DNA of 64,000 nucleotides from Myroides odoratus (GTDB lineage: Bacteria > Bacteroidota > Bacteroidia > Flavobacteriales > Flavobacteriaceae), in contig NZ_LROZ01000007.1 of the NCBI RefSeq assembly GCF_001549985.1, positions 1 through 64,000 on the forward strand. Reading direction: 5' to 3'. Below are positions 47,109-55,631 of this stretch, in pieces (the stretch's first letter is position 1; the number at the start of each line of letters is the position of its first letter). A model generated the notes under the pieces. That model was given only the letters and a program-made list of their open reading frames with translations, was not told the DNA's origin and searched no databases. A program made the translations under genes and the position numbers.

Positions 47109-47163
47109 CGTGCAAATAAACCTTGTAATTGAGACGTTAAAACTACCACATTTTTTTGGCTTA

Positions 47164-49365
47164 TTAACTCCCTAATTCTAGTTGATTTTTTACTAGGTTA
47201 TAGTATGTACCCTTTTTCGCGACTAAGGTTTGATGGTTCCCTACTTCAATACATTGACCTTGTTGGAGTACAACAATATGGTCTGCTTGTTTTACAGTAG
47301 ACAAACGATGGGCGATGATTAATACGGTTTTTTCTTTAAAAAAAGCTTGTAAATTGTCATGAATTACCTTCTCATTTTCAGCATCTAAAGCAGAAGTTGC
47401 CTCGTCAAAGAACAGATAATGAGGATTTTTATACACAGCACGAGCAATTAGAATGCGCTGCTTTTGTCCGCCAGAAATACCATTCCCTACTGCACCAATT
47501 TTAGTTTGATATCCTAAAGGCAACCCCAATATAAATGACTCTAAATTAGCTATTTGAACAGCATATCTTAGTTTTGATTCATTCATTTCCTGATCACTTG
47601 TGGCAATATTACGTGCAATGGTATCTGAAAAAATAAAACCGTCTTGCATAACCACACCACAATTTTCTCTAATACTCCTAGGAGAAAGTGCAGTCAAAGA
47701 ATCTTCATCAAAATAGATTGTTCCATGTGTAGGTTCATAAAATTTTAATAAAAGCTTCATCAATGTCGTTTTACCACTTCCACTGGCACCTACAATCGCG
47801 GTTACTTTCCCCTTTGGAAACAATAAGTGGAGATTTTTCAATACATAGGGAGATTGAGGTCCTTCATATTGAAAGGAAAGCTTATTTAAATATATTCCTC
47901 TTTTTCTCCCATTATCTTGTTTTTCCTCTGCCACGATTAGTGGTTTTAATGCCTCATGTTCTTCTATAGGATGATGTTGTACTTCATTTAATCGGGCTAA
48001 ACTAAGCTTCGCATCTTGAAATGACCTAAAAAATGAAATAAGTTGATTAATCGGACTGTTCATTTGTCCAATGATATAAGAAACACTGAGTAAAGCTCCT
48101 AATGACATTGCTTGATGTACCACCAAATAGGCAGTGAGAAAAGTTACCACAATATTCTTTAACTGGTTGATAAATTCAAATCCAGAAAGTTGCACTTGAT
48201 CTACTTTTAAAATCCGCTTATTGGTAACAAAGAGTTTTTGTTGTATTTCTTCCCACTCGATTCGTTTACTTTCCTCTAGTTGGTTCAATTTCATTTCTGA
48301 AACTCCATTGATAATTTCATAAATTGCTTCTTGATTCTCGCTGCGTTGTTGAAAACGAAAATAATCTAACATTTTTCTCTTTTTCATCCAATACAAGGAC
48401 CAACCAATAGAAATAATCGTTAGACTGATATAAACAATTAAAATCTGAATATCATAATACCATAATACCCCAAAGAAAACAGAAAAGGTAAACATTGAAA
48501 AAACGGTTAGCAAACTATCCGAAGTTAGAAACTGTTCAATTCTCTCATGATCTTGAATACGCTGATTAAAATCTCCCATCAATTTGGTATCAAAAAACTT
48601 AATGGGTAATTGTAATAATTTTTTTAGAAAATCGGAGATAATTTGAATGTTGATTTGGGTTCCTATAATTAACAAGATCCAATTTCGACCTACACTGAAC
48701 ACAATATTGCCCAAAAAAAAGGCTAGCTGAGCCATCAACACATATGTGATTACGGATAAGTTAGCTTTGTTGACTCCTTCATCAATAAGTTGTTGCGTTA
48801 AAAATGGAAAAAACAACATCGTCAAAGTACCTAAAAAAAGTAAAACAAACAATTGAAGTACTTGTTTTTGGTAGGACTTTAAATAGTGCCAAACATAACG
48901 AAGTGTCTGTTTTTCTTCTATTGGAGCTAGATTGTTCATTAAAGTAGCTTTTGGCGTTAAAAGCAAAGAGACACCTCGTCCTTCATCTGCTAACCACGAT
49001 TTTTCAAATTTCTCTTGAGATAAAGAAATCATTCCATATCCAGGATCTGCAATTTTATATTTTTTCTGGTTGGAGAATAAAGTAGTTGAAATTTTATAAA
49101 GAACAACAAAGTGATTTTGATTCCAATGTAAAATACAGGGCAAAAGTGATTGATCTAAATCTAGTGTAGTAATTTTGACTGCTTTTGATTTCATACCAAT
49201 CTTTTTCGCTGCTTCTTTAATTCCCAAGAGCGAAACACCTTCTCTTGTAATGAAACACTGCTCCCTTATATATTGAATACTTATCTTTTTCCTGTAATGA
49301 TTCGCAATCATCACTAAACAAGCGGGACCACAATCCATTTGGTCGTGTTGAGGGATAAACTTCAT
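47164..49365 (-). CDS. C39-peptidase ABC exporter (PCAT) of the RiPP locus
   Basis: A 733-residue protease-exporter. Residues 1 to ~130 are a C39 peptidase: the catalytic Cys12 in QMDCGPACLVMI, His85 in NQNHFVVLY and Asp107 in KIADPGYGM. Then come six membrane segments (about 165-440) and an ATP-binding domain with Walker A GASGSGKTT, signature ISGGQKQR and Walker B LFFDEAT. Such proteins cut a leader after a double glycine and export the core. The precursor at 51785-51955 ends its leader in LRGG. The gene is 43 bp downstream of the 304-residue unknown. No adaptor or TolC gene lies in the locus. Confidence 0.95.
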   Translation of the reverse strand: MKFIPQHDQMDCGPACLVMIANHYRKKISIQYIREQCFITREGVSLLGIKEAAKKIGMKSKAVKITTLDLDQSLLPCILHWNQNHFVVLYKISTTLFSNQKKYKIADPGYGMISLSQEKFEKSWLADEGRGVSLLLTPKATLMNNLAPIEEKQTLRYVWHYLKSYQKQVLQLFVLLFLGTLTMLFFPFLTQQLIDEGVNKANLSVITYVLMAQLAFFLGNIVFSVGRNWILLIIGTQINIQIISDFLKKLLQLPIKFFDTKLMGDFNQRIQDHERIEQFLTSDSLLTVFSMFTFSVFFGVLWYYDIQILIVYISLTIISIGWSLYWMKKRKMLDYFRFQQRSENQEAIYEIINGVSEMKLNQLEESKRIEWEEIQQKLFVTNKRILKVDQVQLSGFEFINQLKNIVVTFLTAYLVVHQAMSLGALLSVSYIIGQMNSPINQLISFFRSFQDAKLSLARLNEVQHHPIEEHEALKPLIVAEEKQDNGRKRGIYLNKLSFQYEGPQSPYVLKNLHLLFPKGKVTAIVGASGSGKTTLMKLLLKFYEPTHGTIYFDEDSLTALSPRSIRENCGVVMQDGFIFSDTIARNIATSDQEMNESKLRYAVQIANLESFILGLPLGYQTKIGAVGNGISGGQKQRILIARAVYKNPHYLFFDEATSALDAENEKVIHDNLQAFFKEKTVLIIAHRLSTVKQADHIVVLQQGQCIEVGNHQTLVAKKGTYYNLVKNQLELGS

Positions 49366-49408
49366 TAATAATGATTTTAATTAACAATTAATTATAGAGA
49401 ATGGGGGT

Positions 49409-50323
49409 TTAGGTATTTTTTATTTTTCTACTAATAAAAGCATGAATTGTATCTATACAACTATCCAAATCATTATTATTATCTATCATCATAATTTTTT
49501 CTAATTTAGATAGAATGGTGCATAAAAAAACATCAGGTAAGATATCTTCATTAGAAATTTCGAATAACCCTATAATATATTTCTTAGCATCGTTATAGTT
49601 TCCTGAATAATATGATTTTAAAAATTTAAAACCTGTGTGAAAAGACTTATTTTCTTGATAATTCATATCCATATCAATACTCATAATTAAATCACTTATA
49701 TTATGTTCATTTAAGTATTTTATAAATATGGATTCAACAATATGTGATGTCCAATAAAATCTATATTCAATATCTCTTATTTCTAAATTTTTAGTCGTAT
49801 TATTTCCTTTATTATAAACAGAGCACATAATAAGATCTATTGCATAGATTTTCGCATTTTCTAAATCTCCTAAATTAAAATATACCCTAAATTTATTCAG
49901 AACTTGTTCGCATTTGAATAACGCTTCTAACCTTGAATTTCCATTTAGAATAATATGAGAATTAACCATACAAGATTCTAAATCTTCTAATGACAATTTG
50001 AAATTTGATATTGAATAGTAATAATATGCACGCATAGGGAGATAAAAAATGCTTAAGTAAAACTTAATATCTTCATCAAGGTATCTATATAAATTATTAA
50101 TTTTTTCTAACTCATTCTCATTATCCATATTAGATCTATCTTTAAAAAAACGAAAAGTTTCTTGAATTCTTGAGAACATATAAATTATCAATAACCTTTT
50201 CTCATTTGGGATGAAAGAATTAATAAAATCGAGCATCTCTATAAAAATCAATCCTCTTTCAAAATCCTTTGATTTTTCATCTTTTTTCAAATATTTTTTT
50301 ACTAGTGTATCAATATCACTCAT
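49409..50323 (-). CDS. RiPP-locus protein of unknown function, 304 residues
   Basis: An AT-rich, charged, helical protein with no signal or membrane segment. I see no conserved catalytic motif. Tyr- and Lys-rich helices (DIKFYLSIFYLPMRAYYYYS, FKLSLEDLESCMVNSHIILN, DLENAKIYAIDLIMCS) are spaced like degenerate TPR/helical repeats, but this is only a look-alike. Its start follows two bases after the rSAM stop (TAGTTATG), so it is coupled to the maturase and is probably a partner of it or of the exporter. It may be a leader-binding or scaffold protein; that is inference. Confidence 0.8.
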   Translation of the reverse strand: MSDIDTLVKKYLKKDEKSKDFERGLIFIEMLDFINSFIPNEKRLLIIYMFSRIQETFRFFKDRSNMDNENELEKINNLYRYLDEDIKFYLSIFYLPMRAYYYYSISNFKLSLEDLESCMVNSHIILNGNSRLEALFKCEQVLNKFRVYFNLGDLENAKIYAIDLIMCSVYNKGNNTTKNLEIRDIEYRFYWTSHIVESIFIKYLNEHNISDLIMSIDMDMNYQENKSFHTGFKFLKSYYSGNYNDAKKYIIGLFEISNEDILPDVFLCTILSKLEKIMMIDNNNDLDSCIDTIHAFISRKIKNT

Positions 50324-50325
50324 AA

Positions 50326-51699
50326 CTAACTATTTGTAAAATCATACTTAATCTCGTCAAGATATTGAAGAGAAATCCTATCTTCAAAATTGTATTTAAA
50401 AGAAGGACAAGCAGGATTTCCTTTATACCAATTTATTGGGCAACTGCCTCCACAAACAGGAAGAAAATTACATTCCTTACACCAAGTATTATACTTTTTA
50501 TATTTTATATCTTGATACCAATCACCTAAAGGAAGTTTTTTACGATTTTTCTTATGAGCATTATTGTTAACTTCTCCAATTATAAAGGGACTATCTTCAA
50601 AATCAAACTCTGGAGTAAACGGAACTTCCCAACAATAAGTCACTCTACCTTTAGCATCAATTAACTCAGAATCACTACTTGTTATCATGCAAGTATTAAA
50701 TCTTCTAGTTGGCAACAGAGGTATATTTCTTCTAAAGCCTAACTGTCTTAATTTTATCAAATATTCTATTTCTATTTCACCAAAAGCTTCAGGTGTAAGT
50801 CCGATTTTTTCATCTATATGATTATTTCCCCAATCATGAATAGGTTCAAACTTCATACTAATTCTAGTATGAAGTTTCAGCTTATATATTTCTTCAATTA
50901 GATTATGTATATCTAAATAGTTTTGTTTACTAACATTACATCTAATTAAAATATTACACTTAAATTCATCATAAATTGGGGTTTTTACTGCATTAATCAC
51001 ATTCTTCAAAATATATTTATACGTCGCCCCTTTATTGATCTTCATGAATCTACTATTATCATGTAATAGCTCAGTTCCATCTAAGGTTATTTGAAAATGA
51101 TATATCTTTAAATTAACCAATTCTTCAAAAATATTCCTTTTCAGAGCCAAACCATTAGTAATAATAGACGCTTTATATTTTATCCCTTTTGATTTAGAAT
51201 ATCTAATTAGTTTTTCACTTAAATAACGAATACCATTAATTCCTAATAAAGGTTCTCCTCCATACCAAGTAATATTAATTTCCTTATAATTATGTTTATT
51301 CAACTGAATTTTTAAATACTCGAATATCTTTTCTGATTGATCATCTGTTAGATTTAGCTTTTCATGATTTTGACCACAATATCCACATCCTAGCTGACAA
51401 TTACCTGAAGGCTGAATAGTATAGCTAAATATATCCGAAGACGCCATTGTGGCTTTAGTAAACGAATTAATTACAATTTCAAATTCGTCTTCATCAGCAG
51501 GAATAAGAATCTCGCTATTAAAAAGCTCCAATAATACATCACTATTTATCGTTTCAAATTTTTGATTTTCAATTAGATTAAATATGGTAGACTTTATTCG
51601 CAATAATTGTGATGTCCTTGTAGAATATACTAGTGTAAATCCCTGATCTAATGCTGTTGTCACTTTATATCTCGATAGTTTAAATTTTTTATTTTTCAT
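50326..51699 (-). CDS. Radical SAM/SPASM peptide maturase
   Basis: A 457-residue enzyme. The N-terminal ~90 residues (FTLVYSTRTSQLLRIKSTIF) resemble the small leader-binding domains of RiPP enzymes. The radical SAM cluster motif is CxxxCxxC at Cys101, Cys105 and Cys108 (GNCQLGCGYCGQ), followed by WYGGEP at 145-150. The C-terminus is a complete SPASM domain with seven cysteines: 337, 356, 407, 410, 416, 420 and 431. Such enzymes form thioether, C-C or other crosslinks in peptides. It lies 85 bp downstream of the precursor gene beyond a hairpin. The exact chemistry is not given by the sequence. Confidence 0.93.
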   Translation of the reverse strand: MKNKKFKLSRYKVTTALDQGFTLVYSTRTSQLLRIKSTIFNLIENQKFETINSDVLLELFNSEILIPADEDEFEIVINSFTKATMASSDIFSYTIQPSGNCQLGCGYCGQNHEKLNLTDDQSEKIFEYLKIQLNKHNYKEINITWYGGEPLLGINGIRYLSEKLIRYSKSKGIKYKASIITNGLALKRNIFEELVNLKIYHFQITLDGTELLHDNSRFMKINKGATYKYILKNVINAVKTPIYDEFKCNILIRCNVSKQNYLDIHNLIEEIYKLKLHTRISMKFEPIHDWGNNHIDEKIGLTPEAFGEIEIEYLIKLRQLGFRRNIPLLPTRRFNTCMITSSDSELIDAKGRVTYCWEVPFTPEFDFEDSPFIIGEVNNNAHKKNRKKLPLGDWYQDIKYKKYNTWCKECNFLPVCGGSCPINWYKGNPACPSFKYNFEDRISLQYLDEIKYDFTNS

Positions 51700-51737
51700 C
51701 CTAACATTTAATATTTATTATTAACAAAATAAAAATG

Positions 51738-51772
51738 GGTCCTATTGAGCTATTAGATAACTCAATAAGACC
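51738..51772 (-). terminator. Attenuator-like hairpin between precursor and maturase genes
   Basis: On the minus strand GGTCTTATTGAG and CTCAATAGGACC form a full 12-bp stem with one G-U pair and an 11-base loop, followed by CATTTTTATTTTG. It lies 13 nt after the precursor stop. It would stop most transcripts and let a fraction read into the maturase gene. Confidence 0.7.
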
Positions 51773-51784
51773 TAATTAGTTAAT

Positions 51785-51955
51785 TTATTTATTTGGTTCA
51801 AGCACATGATAAGCGCCACATGCAAATCCAGAACAATCGGATGCTTTATTTTTCAAAGCCTGATTCCCTCCTCTTAACTTAATAATTTCTGAATCTTTTA
51901 AATCTAATTTTTTGTCGATGTCTTTAAGAAAGACTCTTAATTTTTCACTTTTCAT
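51785..51955 (-). CDS. RiPP precursor peptide with GG leader and two-cysteine core
   Basis: A 56-residue ORF. The leader (1-30) begins MKSEKLRVFLKDIDKKLDLK and ends SEIIKLRGG, a classic double-glycine cut site for C39 peptidases. The 26-residue core begins NQALKNKASD, has Cys41 and Cys46 in CSGFACGAYH, and ends in VLEPNK. The neighbours are decisive: a radical SAM/SPASM maturase and a C39 exporter on the same strand just downstream. The leader resembles the GG-type natural product precursors of Bacteroidota. Likely modification is at or near the cysteines; the product's activity is unknown. Confidence 0.88.
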   Translation of the reverse strand: MKSEKLRVFLKDIDKKLDLKDSEIIKLRGGNQALKNKASDCSGFACGAYHVLEPNK

Positions 51956-52106
51956 TTTGGATAAAATTTATAGTTTACCTAAACTTGGATAGGCTTTAGG
52001 CATCTCCTTTATTTATATATAAATATTCTTAACCATATTAATTTCAATCATAATATCTCCTAAAACAGTGTTTTAAGGAACAACTAACTCACAACCGCTG
52101 ATTTCC

Positions 52107-54491
52107 TTAATTTGCTCTCCCTTTTTCCTCTTCATTACTACTATTTTGTTTTTTTACTGAAATATTTTTGTTCCCAAAAGAATAAGACATAGAGAATCGG
52201 ACATACTGTGTGTCATAATATTGTTTGAAAGTTTGAAATACATTTTGAGTAGTATTCGAAAGTAACATTCGGTCCGTCCCTAAGATATTATTGGCATTTA
52301 ATACACATTGCAACTTCTTGTCTAATAGGGACAACTTGATTCCTGCAGTTACATTGGCATTTGCACCTGCCTTATTTCCAACATAGTTGGAATCAAAATT
52401 TTGTTCATAACTAATTTCAGCAATCACTGTATTTGCTTTATTAAGAGTCAAGGTAGTTGTAGCGATAAAATAGGCACCCCAACCAGAATATTTGGGTTTT
52501 AAATAGGTCGTATTCGTTTTGGATTCCACATAGAATGTGTTGAATTCAAACGTATTAGTCCACCAAGAAAGAATATCAGCACTCGCATACATATTGTAAT
52601 TAATACGATGCATGGAATAATAATTTAACTGTGTAAATTTTTGAAAATCGTATTCTTCATTATGTGTAGTAAGCTGTCCAAATCCGTTCTTCACTTGGCT
52701 AAGGGATACCGTTGTAAACAATTTATTTTTGAAAGAATGAGAGAGCTCTAAAGTTGTAGTAAAAGAGGGTTGTAAAAAAGGATTACCTTCTTCATAGGAT
52801 GTTGAACTTAAATACCATCGAGCCGGATTCAAATTTGCATAAGAAGGACGTTGTATGCGCTTACCATAACGAAGGGTGATATCGTGCTTGTCATTTAATT
52901 TATAAGCCACATACAAAGTAGGGAATACCTCCATATACTTCTTCTTATTAGTTTGATTCACGCTAGAAGAACTCCCTTTATTTTGAGTAGATTCAGCCCG
53001 TAAACCGGCCTTTACCTGCCATTTTTCTCCCCATGATTTAGCACTAGAAAAATAGAGTGCTTGTGTATTTTCTCGATAAAAAAAATGATCTTCTTGTTGA
53101 TATCCTGCCTTTTGCTGTTCCGCTGTCTCAATATCAATCTCACTGCTAATTTTAGTAAAACTTATTTTTCCACCGAATTCCAAGGTTGCCCAAGTATAAG
53201 GAAGTTCAAAATCAATTTGACTCGCCAGATTATTAATATACTGTGCATTATTATTCAATACTGTCGTAGCAGTAAGGGGATCCACTTCCTGAATCATTTC
53301 AGTGATTTGCTTATTATTTTTAGTAGAGGAATAAAGAAAATAATCGACATCTAGGGTATATTTCTTACCTAACGTGTCTAATTTAGTCACCAATGCTGTG
53401 GTAAAAGCATGATTGTCATACTTATTTTCTGCATTGCTCTTGGAAGATAATGTTCTAGATAAATGCTGATTTTCTTCCTTGTAAATTGCTATTAGTCCAT
53501 CTTCCTTTGTCTTCGGTGTAGCCGTACTCCCTATGTATTGAAAACTGATCTTGTGTTTATCATTAAGAGCATAACCCAGGTTAAACATACTAGAAAAACC
53601 TAAATTTTTCATCTGATCATATAAATCACTTTTCCAATGTTCTTGAGGATAATAATACTGAATTTCATTGGTATAAATAGTTTTGTTTTGCCTCATTGAT
53701 GCGTCTATTAAAAGGCTTACCTTATCTTTTTGATAATTAAAAGTATTACCGATAGAAGTCGATGGATAAGTTGCCTGCGTATATGCGGTTCTACTCGTAT
53801 TACTCCAACTTTGTAGTGCTGATTTTTTTAGCTTAATATTGATAAGCCCTCCATCTCCTTCAGCACTATATTTTGAAGGAGGAGTTGTCATTACTTCTAT
53901 CCGCTCTATATTATCACTAGCTATACTCTTTAAGAATTGGATTAATTCATCTCCTGATAGGACTATACGTTTATCATCAACTAGGATTGAAACATTGGAT
54001 TTCCCAGCTACAGCAATTTTATCATTCTTTACTTGAACACTAGGCGTTACTTTCAGTGCATCCAAAGCATCACCACCGCTCGCAGAAACCGAATTTTCTA
54101 CGTTAAACACCAAGCGATCTACCTTGCGTTCAATCAGCTTTTTCTTAGCTTGAATCGTAATACTATCCAATAAAACCGTTTGATTTACTGTAATTATCCC
54201 TATATCTATATCCTGAGTGAGTAGTATATCACGGCTGTATTTTTGTGTACCAAATTCAGCTAGCGCTAAAACATAAGAACCTCTTGGTGCTTCTAAAGTA
54301 AAACGCCCTAAACTATCCGTATACACATGAGGTGTAGTTAACAGGATATCGCTCGTTAAATAAACGTCTATAAATTCAATCGGCTGCTTTTGTTCATTTG
54401 TCACTTGCCCTTGTAGCCGAAACGATTGCCCTTGACTTCCTGTACAAAAAAGCAAACAAACAACAAACAAATAAGAGTAGAGGTTATACAT
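52107..54491 (-). CDS. Outer membrane beta-barrel protein with plug (TonB-dependent receptor-like)
   Basis: A 794-residue outer membrane protein. A signal peptide (about 1-21) is followed by a carboxypeptidase-like regulatory domain (VTNEQKQPIEFIDVYLTS; DSLGRFTLEAPRGSYVLALA), then a plug (SVSASGGDALDALKVTPSVQ; VSILVDDKRIVLSGDELIQF; IERIEVMTTPPSKYSAEGDG) and a large C-terminal barrel ending in RFSMSYSFGNK and a short charged tail. This is the outer-membrane barrel family 3 type. It lies 150 bp upstream of the RiPP precursor on the same strand, so it could import, export or receive the peptide. Upstream is a palindrome-rich region shared with the LuxR gene. Confidence 0.9.
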   Translation of the reverse strand: MYNLYSYLFVVCLLFCTGSQGQSFRLQGQVTNEQKQPIEFIDVYLTSDILLTTPHVYTDSLGRFTLEAPRGSYVLALAEFGTQKYSRDILLTQDIDIGIITVNQTVLLDSITIQAKKKLIERKVDRLVFNVENSVSASGGDALDALKVTPSVQVKNDKIAVAGKSNVSILVDDKRIVLSGDELIQFLKSIASDNIERIEVMTTPPSKYSAEGDGGLINIKLKKSALQSWSNTSRTAYTQATYPSTSIGNTFNYQKDKVSLLIDASMRQNKTIYTNEIQYYYPQEHWKSDLYDQMKNLGFSSMFNLGYALNDKHKISFQYIGSTATPKTKEDGLIAIYKEENQHLSRTLSSKSNAENKYDNHAFTTALVTKLDTLGKKYTLDVDYFLYSSTKNNKQITEMIQEVDPLTATTVLNNNAQYINNLASQIDFELPYTWATLEFGGKISFTKISSEIDIETAEQQKAGYQQEDHFFYRENTQALYFSSAKSWGEKWQVKAGLRAESTQNKGSSSSVNQTNKKKYMEVFPTLYVAYKLNDKHDITLRYGKRIQRPSYANLNPARWYLSSTSYEEGNPFLQPSFTTTLELSHSFKNKLFTTVSLSQVKNGFGQLTTHNEEYDFQKFTQLNYYSMHRINYNMYASADILSWWTNTFEFNTFYVESKTNTTYLKPKYSGWGAYFIATTTLTLNKANTVIAEISYEQNFDSNYVGNKAGANANVTAGIKLSLLDKKLQCVLNANNILGTDRMLLSNTTQNVFQTFKQYYDTQYVRFSMSYSFGNKNISVKKQNSSNEEEKGRAN

Positions 54492-54501
54492 AATTCAACT
54501 A

Positions 54502-54572
54502 TTTTTAATTTAGATTTTAAAAATCAAAACACTACAAATCAATGTGTTAATTGATAAAATCTAAATTAAAAA
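54502..54572. promoter_or_regulatory. 18-bp perfect inverted repeat upstream of the barrel gene
   Basis: TTTTTAATTTAGATTTTA (54502-54519) and TAAAATCTAAATTAAAAA (54555-54572) are perfectly complementary, 35 bp apart, in the barrel gene's upstream region. It may be an operator or an mRNA leader hairpin. Confidence 0.6.
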
Positions 54573-54600
54573 AGAGGATATAAATAGTCACTACACGTAA

Positions 54601-54645
54601 GGGTAGTTTTTAGTCTAACGTCAAAAAACTACCCCTAGGAGTAGT
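54601..54645. promoter_or_regulatory. Nested palindromes in the barrel/LuxR divergent region
   Basis: GGGTAGTTTTT (54601-54611) and AAAAACTACCC (54624-54634) are perfect 11-bp arms. The right arm overlaps an 18-bp near-perfect palindrome, ACTACCCCTAGGAGTAGT (54628-54645, one mismatched pair). It is a candidate binding site for the adjacent LuxR-type regulator. Confidence 0.6.
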
Positions 54646-54826
54646 CAAAGGATTAGGTCAATCTCGCAAGCTAAGAGTAAATAGGTGTTCATTCCTTTAT
54701 TCCTATCATTTTTCAAACATTCTACACCTATTACATACAACTAAGAAATATCGTTGATTTACCTCTGTTTTTTTCTATTATTTTTAAAGTAAAAACCTCA
54801 TTATTCATTATGAAAAAACGAAAAAA

Positions 54827-55546
54827 ATGGAAGTAACACAGTCAGAAAAAGCAACAAATTTCCCTAATTACCTAGAGGCAGTACAAGCCTTAGCTAGAAT
54901 GACGTATAAAAGCATTTACATCATTGATCATCAAAAGAAAGTATTTGATTACGTTTCAGACAATCCTCTTTTTCTCTGTGGTCATTCCGCTCATGAAGTA
55001 CAAAAAATGGGATTTGAATTTTATACGCAATGTATCCCAGATCATGATCGGAATATGTTAATTAAAATAACGAAAGCGGGGTTTCATTTTTTGTATACGA
55101 TTCCTATTGAAGAACGAACACAATATACATTAGCGTGTGATTTTCATCTTCAACACAAGCAAATTCAACTCCTTTTGATTCATCACGAGATAACCCCACT
55201 TTGTTTAACAAAAACAGGACAACTGTGGAAATCTGTTTGTATTGTCTCACTATCAACCGCACATCAAATGGGAAATAGCAAGATATTTAAGTTAAATAGT
55301 GCATCCACTTGGGCATATGATTTAAACCAAAACACGTGGAAAACCACAATCAAGCCAAGACTTTCTCCTAGAGAATTGGAAATTTTACAGTATTCTATCA
55401 GAGGCTATAAAATCCAAGAAATAGCGTCTTTTATCTATGTAACACCTGATACAATTAAATTTCACCGTAAAAAAATTTTAGAAAAATTACAGGTACATAC
55501 CATTGCTGAAGCCATTCGCTTCGCTATTGTCAACAAATTACTATAA
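54827..55546 (+). CDS. LuxR-type transcriptional regulator
   Basis: A 239-residue regulator. The N-terminal ~150 residues look like a PAS-type sensing domain (SIYIIDHQKKVFDYVSDNPL). The C-terminal helix-turn-helix is LSPRELEILQYSIRGYKIQE, IASFIYVTPDTIKFHRKKIL and EKLQVHTIAEAIRFAI. There is no receiver domain. It is divergent from the outer membrane barrel gene across a 335-bp region with several inverted repeats, which suggests it controls that gene and perhaps the RiPP genes beyond it. Confidence 0.9.
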   Translation: MEVTQSEKATNFPNYLEAVQALARMTYKSIYIIDHQKKVFDYVSDNPLFLCGHSAHEVQKMGFEFYTQCIPDHDRNMLIKITKAGFHFLYTIPIEERTQYTLACDFHLQHKQIQLLLIHHEITPLCLTKTGQLWKSVCIVSLSTAHQMGNSKIFKLNSASTWAYDLNQNTWKTTIKPRLSPRELEILQYSIRGYKIQEIASFIYVTPDTIKFHRKKILEKLQVHTIAEAIRFAIVNKLL

Positions 55547-55631
55547 CAATACATGCTCTACCCTCTTTCTCTGTCTCCCTATAACTACAAAACACGAACG
55601 GCGTTCATGTTTTGTATCATAAGTTTACTAC

